Assembly: GCA_004356305.1 (NCBI GenBank)
Contig: SMXJ01000122.1
Coordinates: 1 to 14,020, forward strand
From: Bacteroidota bacterium
GTDB lineage: Bacteria > Bacteroidota > Bacteroidia > Flavobacteriales > Flavobacteriaceae
Reading direction: 5' to 3'
Length of the DNA: 14,020 nt
In this document: positions 1 to 7,336 of the stretch, in pieces
How positions within the stretch are numbered: the stretch's first letter is position 1
Layout: each line of letters starts with the position of its first letter
The notes under the pieces: model-generated
The model's input: only the letters and a program-made list of their open reading frames with translations
Told to the model about the DNA's origin: nothing
Database searches by the model: none
Program-made: the position numbers and the translations under genes

Positions 1-469
1 ACGCAATTACAGCCGCCCACAACCCCGGTTGCTCGAAACTAAACCACCCAAAAGCACTAAAAGTTACACTTATATATACCCAATAAGGTAAGGGTAATAA
101 GTTGAGGGCTGCCAGAAGAATTCCGTAGAAAAAACGATTCGTCTTTGAATGATTTACCTCTTTGGGAATCTCTCTGCGCGTGTCTTTAGCGATAAAAAAG
201 AAATAGATGGTAATACATAGAAATATCCCCAGCGCTACTTTTTGAAGCATATCTATGATCTCAGGATGCTTGTCCAGATAACGGGCAAACAATAAAGCGA
301 CATAGGTTTGTACACAGACCGTCAAGCAAACTCCTGCTGAAAATAACAAGGCGATCTTTCGCCCTTGTTTCATACTGATCTTTGCAGCGGACATGTTTAG
401 TAATCCAGGTGGTATCACCCCTACAAGAGCAGCTATAAAGCCAATTGCAAAGTTGAGAAGTACAGACAT
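1..469 (-). CDS. LysE family transporter, 3' end cut by window edge
   Basis: This reading frame starts with ATG at 469 and runs off the left edge, so only the first 156 residues are present. The protein is strongly hydrophobic, with likely membrane segments near residues 4-26, 38-62, 74-93 and 113-138. Residues 17-26 read GVIPPGLLNM, matching the Pro-Pro-Gly region in the first helix of LysE/RhtB-type exporters. A charged cytoplasmic stretch (about 95-112, rich in K and R) separates the helices. Known members of this superfamily export amino acids or other small solutes from the cytoplasm; the substrate here cannot be told. The gene lies 31 bp downstream of trmB on the same strand with no visible terminator between them, so co-transcription is likely. 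Family placement is fairly sure; function beyond 'inner-membrane exporter' is inference. Confidence 0.8.
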   Translation of the reverse strand, partial: MSVLLNFAIGFIAALVGVIPPGLLNMSAAKISMKQGRKIALLFSAGVCLTVCVQTYVALLFARYLDKHPEIIDMLQKVALGIFLCITIYFFFIAKDTRREIPKEVNHSKTNRFFYGILLAALNLLPLPYWVYISVTFSAFGWFSFEQPGLWAAVIA

Positions 470-500
470 GTAGGTTGGTTTACCCTGTCAATATACACAA

Positions 501-1181
501 TTATTTGGAACGTAATTTAAACCTCAAATAGGTGATCTTCTTACCTTCTTCCAAATAGCCCATTTCGTAAAAAGTTTGAATCGTGGTGACTTCATCAGGC
601 ATATCGTGGCTGCCGTATACATCGTGATGGGCGTACTCAATCTCTTCTTCCATACCCTGTAGCAATCCAAGAGTATATCCATGCATAAATTCGCTATCGG
701 TCTTTAGGTGTATGACCCCACCGGGTTTAAGGATACTTCGGTATTTGTCAAGAAAAGTGGCATTAGTGAGACGATGTTTGGTCCGTTTATACTTAATTTG
801 AGGATCGGGGAATGTGATCCATATTTCGTCTACTTCGCTCTCTGCAAAGCAAAGATCGATCAGTTCAATTTGAGTTCTTAGAAAACCTACATTCTTCAAA
901 TTCTCTTCTATGGCGGTTTTAGCTCCTCTCCAAAAACGTGCTCCCTTAATATCAACCCCGATAAAGTTCTTACCCGAATATTTTTTTGCGAAGCTGACGG
1001 TATATTCGCCTTTACCACATCCCAGCTCTAACGCTATAGGTTGGGTATTTTTGAAAAATTTCGAGCCCCAATTCCCTTTTAAGGAAAAGGTGCCCGCGGT
1101 TAATTCCGCCCTCGATGGTTGCACCACGTTCGCAAAGGCTTCATTTTCTTTAAAGCGTTTTAGCTTGTTCTTACTTCCCAC
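501..1181 (-). CDS. trmB: tRNA (guanine-N7-)-methyltransferase TrmB
   Basis: TrmB transfers a methyl group from S-adenosylmethionine to N7 of G46 in the variable loop of tRNAs. The 226-residue protein has the class I methyltransferase SAM-binding motif ELGCGKG at residues 52-58 and the acidic VDIKG strand end at 76-80. The family signature around FPDP lies at 124-127, followed by basic KYKRTKHR at 130-137, and TD is at 161-162. The C-terminal TIQTFYEMGY (200-209) is the usual tail motif in substrate recognition. The start is GTG at 1181. The upstream frame has no ATG before a stop, and the protein opens MGSKNKLKRF, the usual N-terminus in flavobacterial homologues as I recall them. Length is normal. 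The gene is divergent from the glycosyltransferase gene (113 bp spacer) and probably shares a transcript with the downstream LysE-type gene. Confidence 0.95.
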   Translation of the reverse strand: MGSKNKLKRFKENEAFANVVQPSRAELTAGTFSLKGNWGSKFFKNTQPIALELGCGKGEYTVSFAKKYSGKNFIGVDIKGARFWRGAKTAIEENLKNVGFLRTQIELIDLCFAESEVDEIWITFPDPQIKYKRTKHRLTNATFLDKYRSILKPGGVIHLKTDSEFMHGYTLGLLQGMEEEIEYAHHDVYGSHDMPDEVTTIQTFYEMGYLEEGKKITYLRFKLRSK

Positions 1182-1246
1182 AGAATTATTCTTTTCATTA
1201 AATTTTCAGTAAAATTAATGAAATATTAATCTGAAGAGAGAATCCA

Positions 1247-1254
1247 TACCTTTG
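1247..1254 (+). promoter_or_regulatory. Bacteroidota -7 box upstream of the glycosyltransferase gene
   Basis: TACCTTTG matches the Bacteroidota consensus TAnnTTTG exactly. It lies 40 bp before the proposed TTG start at 1295, a reasonable leader length. No TTG-type -33 element is seen at the expected distance, so it would be a -7-only promoter. Exact matches also occur by chance in AT-rich DNA, but the intergenic position between divergent genes supports this one. Confidence 0.5.
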
Positions 1255-1294
1255 TTTTATTCAATTTTGAAGTAATAAATACAAATTCAACCGC

Positions 1295-2356
1295 TTGAAT
1301 AAAAGAAAAACCATACTCGTTGCACCGCTCAATTGGGGGTTAGGCCATGCTACCCGTTGCATTCCTATCATCAGGGCTTTGATCACACACAATTATAATG
1401 TGCTTCTCGCAAGCGATGGTGCGGCCTTGTTATTTCTTCGGAAAGAATTCCCACAATTACATTTTATCGAGCTTCCATCTTATAATATTACTTATCCCAG
1501 GAAGGGACACTACTTTAAAATGAATTTATTTCTGAAGCTTCCCCAGATCCAAAAAACAATGTCTTCAGAAAAAGAAATGATCAAAAATATGGTGGCTAAA
1601 GGTAAGATCGACGGAATTATTAGCGACAATCGATTGGGTGTATTCAACAGAAAAGTTCCTTCTGTCTTCATTACGCACCAACTCCGTGTTTTAAGTGGAT
1701 ACACTTCTTTTTTCAGTAGTAAAATACATCAAAGGATCATGAAAAAATTTGATTCTTGTTGGGTGCCCGATGTGGGCGGGCCCATAAATTTGAGCGGAAA
1801 ACTGGGTCATCCTAAAAAAATAAATTTTAAAGTTTTATATATAGGCCCCCTGAGCCGTATGATAAAAAAGAAAATGCCTTATAAATATGATGTTTTGGCA
1901 CTACTTTCAGGGCCGGAGCCACAACGAACCATGCTTGAACTAAAGCTGATGGAGGTCTTTTTAAACTCTTCGAAAAAAGTATTGATGGTAAGGGGTGTGG
2001 TTGAAGAGTTTCATCAGGTCTCAGTACATAAAAATGTCACGGTTGCCAACTTTATGCAAAGTGAAGGCCTCGAAAAAGCCATCAATGAAAGTAAGGTCGT
2101 GGTTTCAAGATCGGGTTATACGACGGTGATGGACCTCGCTGCGATGGAAAAACCAGCTTTCTTTATTCCCACTCCCGGTCAATACGAACAAGAATACCTT
2201 TCGGAACAATTAAGAGATAATGGCATTGTTCCTTCCTGTGAACAAAAAGAGTTCTGTTTGGACAAACTGAACGAAATTAGCCATTATAATGGCTTGAGAT
2301 CTTTTAAAAGTGAGCCCGACTACTCCCAATTATTCGGATCTTTCGAGGGTAAATGA
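1295..2356 (+). CDS. MurG-like (GT28/GT-B) glycosyltransferase
   Basis: This 353-residue protein resembles GT-B-fold nucleotide-sugar transferases of the MurG/GT28 type. The N-terminal half opens with VAPLNWGLGHATR (9-21), the glycine-rich loop with the GH.TR pattern of this fold. The C-terminal half has VVVSRSGYTTVMDLAAMEKP (268-287), followed by IPTPGQYEQE (291-300), the donor-binding segment equivalent to 'SR.G..T..E....GKP.....P....EQ' in MurG. There is no signal peptide, so it probably acts at the cytoplasmic face of the inner membrane, on a lipid or cell-envelope acceptor; sugar and acceptor are unknown. The start is TTG at 1295: it gives the expected beginning of the first beta-strand and no ATG is available in frame nearby. 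The last 27 bp overlap antisense with the 3' end of the histidine kinase gene. True MurG is unlikely, because there is no mur cluster and similarity is limited to motifs. Confidence 0.8.
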   Translation: MNKRKTILVAPLNWGLGHATRCIPIIRALITHNYNVLLASDGAALLFLRKEFPQLHFIELPSYNITYPRKGHYFKMNLFLKLPQIQKTMSSEKEMIKNMVAKGKIDGIISDNRLGVFNRKVPSVFITHQLRVLSGYTSFFSSKIHQRIMKKFDSCWVPDVGGPINLSGKLGHPKKINFKVLYIGPLSRMIKKKMPYKYDVLALLSGPEPQRTMLELKLMEVFLNSSKKVLMVRGVVEEFHQVSVHKNVTVANFMQSEGLEKAINESKVVVSRSGYTTVMDLAAMEKPAFFIPTPGQYEQEYLSEQLRDNGIVPSCEQKEFCLDKLNEISHYNGLRSFKSEPDYSQLFGSFEGK

Positions 2357-3373
2357 AAATTCTGAACCTACTCCAAACTGGCTTTCCACATATATTTTTT
2401 CATTATGAGCTTCAACGAGATGTTTCACAATGGCAAGTCCCAAACCACTGCCTCCTTCTTCCCGGGAACCACTTTTGTCTACTCTGAAGAAGCGCTCGAA
2501 CAGTCTTGTGATTTTGTCTTCTTCTATCCCTTCACCATTATCGGTCACTCGTACGATCACCTTATTTTGGACCAGATCCTCAATACTCACTTCTGTAGTA
2601 CCATCAACTTTGCCGTATTTAATGGAATTATCGACAAGGTTGGTTAAAATTTGTTGGATTCGCTGCTGGTCCGCCTTGACCATTACACTTTTCTGATATT
2701 TTTTATCGAACTCGAGTGTAATATTTTTACTGGAGGCTTTCATTTCGAGCAAATCGAATGCATTTTGGACGATCTCTATAATATTGAATTCTTCCTTGTT
2801 TAATATAAGATCTCCAACTTCTAGTTTGGTTATCAGATCCAGATCCTTTACGATATAGATAAGTCGTTCAACCCCTTTATTAGCTCTTTGAAGGTATTTT
2901 TTCCGAACCGCTTTATCTTTCATCGCCCCATCCAAAAGGGTCAAAATATATCCCTGCACGGTAAAAAGAGGTGTTTTGAGTTCGTGTGAGACATTTCCCA
3001 TGAATTCTTTTCTGTAGTGTTCACGAATCTTGAGGGTTTCTATCTCTAGTTTTTTGTTTTCGGCAAATCGCTGCACTTCCTTGGTGAGTGTTTCCATATC
3101 GGTTGTGATCTGCTGTCTTTGGAAAGTAGTGGCATCGAGCAAGGTCACATCATCGTATATTTTTTTAATACGATTATAAATAAATTTTTCTACCCGGTAT
3201 TGGATGATGAAAAAGGAAAAAACGTAACACCCCACAAAAAAGGGTGCTACGAACCAATAATTTATCCTACCATGGAAGTAAAAAAAAACACTCAGTGAGA
3301 GCGTCAGGAAAATGGTTATTAGCGTCGCGGTGAACCACGCAAACTTATATGTTTTTCTAAAATTATTCGCCAT
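2330..3373 (-). CDS. PhoR-type membrane sensor histidine kinase
   Basis: This 347-residue kinase autophosphorylates on His and passes the phosphate to the response regulator encoded just upstream. Two membrane helices (about 12-33 and 40-58) are joined by a loop of only some six residues, so there is no periplasmic sensor domain. A linker of HAMP-like helical character (about 60-115) leads into the dimerisation domain with SHELKTP at 129-135 (phospho-acceptor His130). The ATP-binding domain shows the N box around LTNLVDNSIKY (243-253), G1 DNGEGI (278-283), the F box LFERFFR (291-297) and G2 GGSGLGLAI (307-315); all key residues are present. Its ATG overlaps the regulator's stop by one base (TAATG), so translation is coupled. 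It resembles kinases annotated as PhoR in Bacteroidota, but without pst or pho genes here a role in phosphate sensing is unproven. Confidence 0.92.
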   Translation of the reverse strand: MANNFRKTYKFAWFTATLITIFLTLSLSVFFYFHGRINYWFVAPFFVGCYVFSFFIIQYRVEKFIYNRIKKIYDDVTLLDATTFQRQQITTDMETLTKEVQRFAENKKLEIETLKIREHYRKEFMGNVSHELKTPLFTVQGYILTLLDGAMKDKAVRKKYLQRANKGVERLIYIVKDLDLITKLEVGDLILNKEEFNIIEIVQNAFDLLEMKASSKNITLEFDKKYQKSVMVKADQQRIQQILTNLVDNSIKYGKVDGTTEVSIEDLVQNKVIVRVTDNGEGIEEDKITRLFERFFRVDKSGSREEGGSGLGLAIVKHLVEAHNEKIYVESQFGVGSEFSFTLERSE

Positions 3374-4056
3374 TACACTACAAACTTATATCCTACACCT
3401 TTGACAGTCTTAAATTTATCGTCCCCAATTTTCTCGCGTAGCTTACGTATATGAACATCTATGGTTCTTCCGCCAACCACAACTTGGTTTCCCCAAACAC
3501 TGTCCAAAATATCATCTCTCTTAAATACTTTACCGGGCCTGGAAGCCAACAAAGCTAATAATTCAAATTCTTTTCTGGGTAAAATTATTTCCTCTTTTCC
3601 TTTAAGAACTTTATATTCCTCTCGGTTAATTACCAAATCGCCCAGTTCTATATTGGTGTCACTCAATTCATTTTCTTTGAACCTTCTTAGCAAAGCTTTC
3701 ACTTTACCAACCAATACCTTGGGTTTCACCGGCTTGGTGATATAATCGTCTGCCCCTGCTTCAAATCCGGCAAGCTGTGAATAATCCTCTCCTCGAGCAG
3801 TTAAGAACGTTATGACCGTTTCTGAAAGCTCCGGTATCCTACGTATTTCTTCGCAGGCCTCAATACCGTCCATCTCGGGCATCATAACATCCAAAATGAT
3901 CAAATGGGGTTTGTGTTTAACAGCTTGGGAAATTGCCTTGACCCCATTAGAGGCCGTAAAGATCTGATAACCTTCATTGGACAGATTATATCTAATGATC
4001 TCCAGGATATCGGGCTCATCATCTACCAATAATATTCTGATGTTTTTCTTCTTCAT
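3373..4056 (-). CDS. OmpR/PhoB-family response regulator
   Basis: This 227-residue transcription factor has a receiver domain (about 5-122) and an OmpR-type winged-helix DNA-binding domain (about 135-226). The receiver shows the acidic pair D12/D13, the phosphorylated Asp56 within LILDVMMP, the conserved Thr86 in FLTARG and Lys108 in ITKP. The effector domain includes LPRKEFELLALLASRPGKVF (159-178) and GGRTIDVHIRKLREKIG (195-211), the recognition helix region, ending with the wing KGVGYKF. It is the partner of the histidine kinase that follows directly. The promoter should lie in 4057-4186, which holds a 9-bp inverted repeat that could serve autoregulation and control of the divergent T9SS protein gene (inference). 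Family is certain; calling it PhoB proper is only a guess. Confidence 0.93.
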   Translation of the reverse strand: MKKKNIRILLVDDEPDILEIIRYNLSNEGYQIFTASNGVKAISQAVKHKPHLIILDVMMPEMDGIEACEEIRRIPELSETVITFLTARGEDYSQLAGFEAGADDYITKPVKPKVLVGKVKALLRRFKENELSDTNIELGDLVINREEYKVLKGKEEIILPRKEFELLALLASRPGKVFKRDDILDSVWGNQVVVGGRTIDVHIRKLREKIGDDKFKTVKGVGYKFVV

Positions 4057-4095
4057 GTTTCATAATTAAGAATGATAAATATACTGCTAATCCGG

Positions 4096-4120
4096 TTTAG
4101 AATATTATTGTTATTCTAAA
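4096..4120. promoter_or_regulatory. 9-bp inverted repeat between divergent regulator and T9SS gene
   Basis: TTTAGAATA (4096-4104) and TATTCTAAA (4112-4120) are perfect reverse complements around a 7-base centre. The repeat sits midway between the divergent starts at 4056 and 4187. Near-consensus -7 boxes flank it: TATATTTA on the plus strand at 4146-4153, and TATATTTA on the minus strand at about 4075-4082, each with one mismatch to TAnnTTTG. It may be an operator for the adjacent OmpR-type regulator or another factor. OmpR-type proteins more often bind direct repeats, and TGTTA does recur at 4109 and 4121. Function is inferred from position only. Confidence 0.35.
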
Positions 4121-4186
4121 TGTTAGACAGCTCAAAAAAAATACGTATATTTATGCTTCTTCCCGGTACCATAAATCAATTTTATT

Positions 4187-5140
4187 ATGAAAAAAGTAAC
4201 TCTTTTAGGAGCAATCCTTATTAGTTGTGCTTCTTATGCACAAGAACTATTTACCAGTTTTGAAGAACCGGAAGTCTTTCCGGGAGATTATACCGATACC
4301 GGCGACCCTAATGTGGCGCACGATCTCGTGAATAATCCAAATGAACCTCTCGTAGATTTCACCTTTACCGGAGGAGAATTAGGCTTTAATGCCCGATATG
4401 TACCCTATGACACTCCCGGAGTGGGATTAACCGATGGAGACAAAGTAGGTGTGACCGACGACCCCCCTACCGGGACCGATCCATATACTGATGGTGTACA
4501 AGGATACCAAATAAGTGATGTGGATGGTAACTTTATTTTAGAGTTTGATCCTATATTATCCTCTAAATTTGTATTTTTTTATATTGATTTATTTGTTTCT
4601 GAAACGGGTTATGAAGGGGATGGCACTGTTAATGAATCTGGGTCCGATAGGTTGCATATTTATGTAAGAGAAATAGCAGGAAATGGTATATTCGATATTG
4701 TAAACACAACGGGGACCGACATTAACGATGTGTTAATAGCAGGTGTCCCTATAGAAGGTAGGTGGTTCAATGTTGGAATTGAACTTGAAGATTTTGATCC
4801 GGAAACCTTATTTCAATTAGTAATTGAGGTTAGATGTAATTCCAGTGCCGAGGCTTTCTTTTTTGATAATTTTACTTTTGGTGGTGTTTTCGGTATTGAA
4901 GACAATAATAAAACGTTTTTCTCCCTTTTTCCAAACCCGGCGACAACGGGCTTTGTAATCATTAAATCCAAAATTGATGGTGATAAAAAAATCACTGTTT
5001 TTGATGTTTTAGGGAAAGAAGTAATTAATACTACAATAACAGATAACAGATTAAATATTTCTACCCTAACAAGCGGTGTTTATTTTATAAAGATCTCTCA
5101 GGGGGTGGCCTCCACAATTAAAAAATTAGTAAAAATATAA
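4187..5140 (+). CDS. Secreted T9SS type A sorting-domain protein, function unknown
   Basis: This 317-residue protein carries a Sec signal peptide: Lys2-Lys3, a hydrophobic core, and likely cleavage after SYA at residue 18. The C-terminal sorting domain at about 243-317 has FSLFPNPATTGF near its start, then ITVFDVLGKEV (269-279), LNISTLTSGVYFIKI (289-303), and ends IKKLVKI. Such domains direct export across the outer membrane by the type IX system, after which they are normally cleaved, leaving the cargo released or surface-attached. The middle part (20-240) is acidic and rich in Asp, Gly and Thr (for example DGDKVGVTDDPPTGTDPYTDG at 83-103), with beta-strand-like stretches. I recognise no catalytic domain; a lectin- or jelly-roll-like adhesin is possible. 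The gene is divergent from the response regulator gene and closed by its own terminator, so it is a single-gene unit. Confidence 0.88.
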   Translation: MKKVTLLGAILISCASYAQELFTSFEEPEVFPGDYTDTGDPNVAHDLVNNPNEPLVDFTFTGGELGFNARYVPYDTPGVGLTDGDKVGVTDDPPTGTDPYTDGVQGYQISDVDGNFILEFDPILSSKFVFFYIDLFVSETGYEGDGTVNESGSDRLHIYVREIAGNGIFDIVNTTGTDINDVLIAGVPIEGRWFNVGIELEDFDPETLFQLVIEVRCNSSAEAFFFDNFTFGGVFGIEDNNKTFFSLFPNPATTGFVIIKSKIDGDKKITVFDVLGKEVINTTITDNRLNISTLTSGVYFIKISQGVASTIKKLVKI

Positions 5141-5162
5141 GGCTTCCTAGCCAATATTTCGG

Positions 5163-5190
5163 AAAGGTTCTGTTTTTACGGAACCTTTTT
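5163..5190 (+). terminator. Intrinsic terminator after the T9SS protein gene
   Basis: An 8-bp perfect stem, AAAGGTTC (5163-5170) and GAACCTTT (5181-5188), encloses a 10-base loop and is followed by further T residues. It lies 22 bp after the stop codon. A smaller hairpin (GGCT/AGCC, 5141-5152) sits directly at the stop. Position and structure fit a rho-independent terminator. Confidence 0.8.
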
Positions 5191-5282
5191 CAATTTGTTG
5201 AGGCTACAATTCTATCAGAATATACTACTATTTTAAATTTTACAATTGGGTTATCCTTCTATACGGCGGGGTCTTTTTTAAG

Positions 5283-5290
5283 TACCTTTG
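5283..5290 (+). promoter_or_regulatory. Bacteroidota -7 box for the luxE-like operon
   Basis: TACCTTTG is an exact TAnnTTTG match, 33 bp upstream of the ATG at 5324 and downstream of the preceding terminator. That makes it the likely start of the three-gene operon at 5324-7852. A -33 element at normal spacing is not evident. Confidence 0.55.
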
Positions 5291-5323
5291 TCATTAAAGA
5301 CAATCCTTTTCTGAAACGAAACA

Positions 5324-6295
5324 ATGTTAGAGAATAAGATTTTTACGATTTCTACTTCGGAAGAATTTGCTGCTTTGGCTCTTAAAATTTTTCAACTACA
5401 ATATGATAAGGTCAAAGTCTACCGGGATTTCTGTGATCTGTTAAGAACAACTCCTGCTTCGGTAAAAACCATTCAGGACATTCCCTTTTTGCCCATCGAA
5501 TTTTTCAAGCAGCAGCATGTTATTTCATCGGAAAAAACTTCAGAAAAAACCTTTACTAGCAGTGGCACCACAGGTATTCCTAGTAAACATTATGTCGCAG
5601 ACCTCGAATTATACAGACGAAGTTTTACAGCAGCCTTCACCGAATTTTATGGTCATCCCCAGGAATTTATTATTCTGGCCCTACTGCCATCCTATCTGGA
5701 ACAGGAAGGATCCTCACTGGTTTTTATGGTCCATCATCTCATCAAAGAAAGTAATGATCCCCAAAGCGGATTTTACCTCAACAATTCCAAAGCGCTTATC
5801 GATATACTTCATCAATCGGAAAACCAAAATAAGAAAACAGTGCTCATTGGGGTCTCCTATGCATTGCTGGATTTAATTGAAAACCAATCGTTCCAACTTG
5901 AAAATACGGTCGTTATGGAAACTGGCGGAATGAAAGGAAGAAGAAAAGAAATGATCAAAGATGAACTACATCAAATATTGAAAAAAGGCTTCGGAGTCTC
6001 CGGGATACATAGTGAATATGGCATGACAGAACTCTTATCACAATCCTATTCTGAGGGTGAGGGTGTTTTTAAATGTCCTCCATGGATGCAGATTCTAATT
6101 CGCGATCCCGAAGATCCGCTGACACTCTTTGAGGGTAAAACCGGTGGTATCAACGTGATCGATCTGGCTAATATACATTCCTGTTCTTTTATTGCCACTC
6201 AGGATCTCGGAAAAGTATTTGCTGATGGTAGTTTCGAAATTTTAGGTAGATTTGACACCAGCGATATACGAGGCTGTAATTTGATGGTACTCTAA
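5324..6295 (+). CDS. LuxE-like acyl-activating enzyme (ANL superfamily)
   Basis: This 323-residue protein resembles LuxE acyl-protein synthetase and the N-terminal part of phenylacetate-CoA ligases, which activate a carboxylic acid with ATP as an acyl-adenylate. The phosphate-binding loop is TSSGTTGIPSKH (78-89). A second ANL motif is EYGMTELLSQSY (231-242), equivalent to the family's 'Y G . T E', and DLGKVFADGSFEILGRFD (294-311) covers the Asp and Gly-Arg region near the hinge. It ends shortly after, so the mobile C-terminal domain with the second catalytic Lys is missing, as in LuxE-type proteins. No luxC or luxD neighbour is present, so bioluminescence is not implied and the substrate is unknown. 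The stop codon TAA at 6293-6295 abuts the ATG of the next gene, indicating coupling. Possible roles are protein acylation or lipid/pigment precursor activation; neither is shown by the sequence. Confidence 0.8.
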   Translation: MLENKIFTISTSEEFAALALKIFQLQYDKVKVYRDFCDLLRTTPASVKTIQDIPFLPIEFFKQQHVISSEKTSEKTFTSSGTTGIPSKHYVADLELYRRSFTAAFTEFYGHPQEFIILALLPSYLEQEGSSLVFMVHHLIKESNDPQSGFYLNNSKALIDILHQSENQNKKTVLIGVSYALLDLIENQSFQLENTVVMETGGMKGRRKEMIKDELHQILKKGFGVSGIHSEYGMTELLSQSYSEGEGVFKCPPWMQILIRDPEDPLTLFEGKTGGINVIDLANIHSCSFIATQDLGKVFADGSFEILGRFDTSDIRGCNLMVL

Positions 6296-7330
6296 ATGAA
6301 CTCTACCAAAAAAAATAAGAACGGCTGTCTTTGGATCTTCATCTTTGGGCTCATCAGCCTTTTTGGGTGGATCTTTATCTCGGCTTTTACCAATTTCAAT
6401 CTTTATATTTCGGGAATAGCAGCCATGATATTGTCGGCATTATTGACTTCAAAATGGTTAGGAAGGCCATCCATCATAGGAATTCTTGTAAATAGTATTA
6501 TTATCTTTTCAGTGATATTCGGTCTGCGCGTTATTTCGAACTTTTTTTTGGAAGCAATTACAATAACTTCGGAAGAACCTGATTTCAAAATAAAAGAAAG
6601 TGTAAGCCTCACAACGATCATTGAAGATAACGATACCATCCCCGTTTATTCAAGCCATCGTGTTTGGAGAGATAACTACGGAAACAACTTTGAAGGAAAA
6701 CTCCGCGTACGGGATAAAGATTACCTCCGCTTAAAAGACAGACTGAAGAGCTGGTCGGCAAGAGACGCCACTGTGAATTTTTGGGGAAGTCTTTACGATT
6801 ATTTGGAACAAACCGATAGTCCCAGTCTGGACTTGGTAATAGATACCTTTCAAGAGATCCATAGTGAAAGGAAACTCAACCAAATGGAGTTTGCTGAAAT
6901 GGTAGTGACTTGCATACAGGATATTCCCTATTCTTTTGTTTTTCAAGAAGCTTGTCTCGCTGCCGAAAATTACGAGCCTTCCATCAGGCGAGTTCTGGAA
7001 GAATGTCCGGAGTGCTGTATGGGTAATGTGACTTACGGTATTCAAAACCCGGTATCATTTATTCAGAATTTAAAGGGAGATTGTGACACCCGAACCGTCA
7101 TTATTTATTCGATTTTGAAGCATTTCAATTATGACGTGGCTATCATGAATAGCGAATTTTACCGACATTCAATTATTGGGATCAATCTGCCTGCCAAAGG
7201 ACTGTACAAACGCCATTATGGGAAAAAATACATGGTTTGGGAAACCACTGCAAAATATTATGAAGCCGGAAACCTTCCCGGCAATTTTGATGATATCACT
7301 CATTGGAACGTGATACTAACCAGTAAATAA
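6296..7330 (+). CDS. Membrane-anchored transglutaminase-like protein
   Basis: No named family is evident over the full 344 residues. The N-terminus has a lysine-rich start and three likely membrane helices (about 11-31, 36-52 and 59-84). Basic residues before helix 1 and between helices 2 and 3 suggest the soluble part (85-344) faces the periplasm. The C-terminal third looks like a transglutaminase/protease-like core: LKGDCDTR (259-266) with Cys263 at the start of a helix, RHSIIGIN (290-297) with His291, and VWETT (314-318), where Glu316 would stand in the usual Asp position. A cysteine cluster EECPECCMG (235-243) lies just before the core. Such domains cleave or crosslink peptide bonds, or are inactive scaffolds. 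The start directly abuts the luxE-like stop, and the next gene follows after 6 bp, so the three probably work together. The fold assignment rests on motif spacing only. Confidence 0.6.
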   Translation: MNSTKKNKNGCLWIFIFGLISLFGWIFISAFTNFNLYISGIAAMILSALLTSKWLGRPSIIGILVNSIIIFSVIFGLRVISNFFLEAITITSEEPDFKIKESVSLTTIIEDNDTIPVYSSHRVWRDNYGNNFEGKLRVRDKDYLRLKDRLKSWSARDATVNFWGSLYDYLEQTDSPSLDLVIDTFQEIHSERKLNQMEFAEMVVTCIQDIPYSFVFQEACLAAENYEPSIRRVLEECPECCMGNVTYGIQNPVSFIQNLKGDCDTRTVIIYSILKHFNYDVAIMNSEFYRHSIIGINLPAKGLYKRHYGKKYMVWETTAKYYEAGNLPGNFDDITHWNVILTSK

Positions 7331-7336
7331 AAGATT

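Noticed and set aside
910..1212. A 100-codon plus-strand ORF opposite trmB.
   Set aside because: It is an antisense shadow of trmB, which has a complete set of family motifs.
1295..2356. Annotation as MurG of peptidoglycan synthesis.
   Set aside because: Similarity is limited to GT-B motifs and there are no mur, fts or ddl neighbours, so only a general MurG-like call is justified.
5324..6295. A bioluminescence (lux) operon.
   Set aside because: Only a LuxE-like protein is present. No luciferase (luxA/luxB), luxC or luxD occurs nearby, and LuxE-like proteins are found in many non-luminous Bacteroidota.
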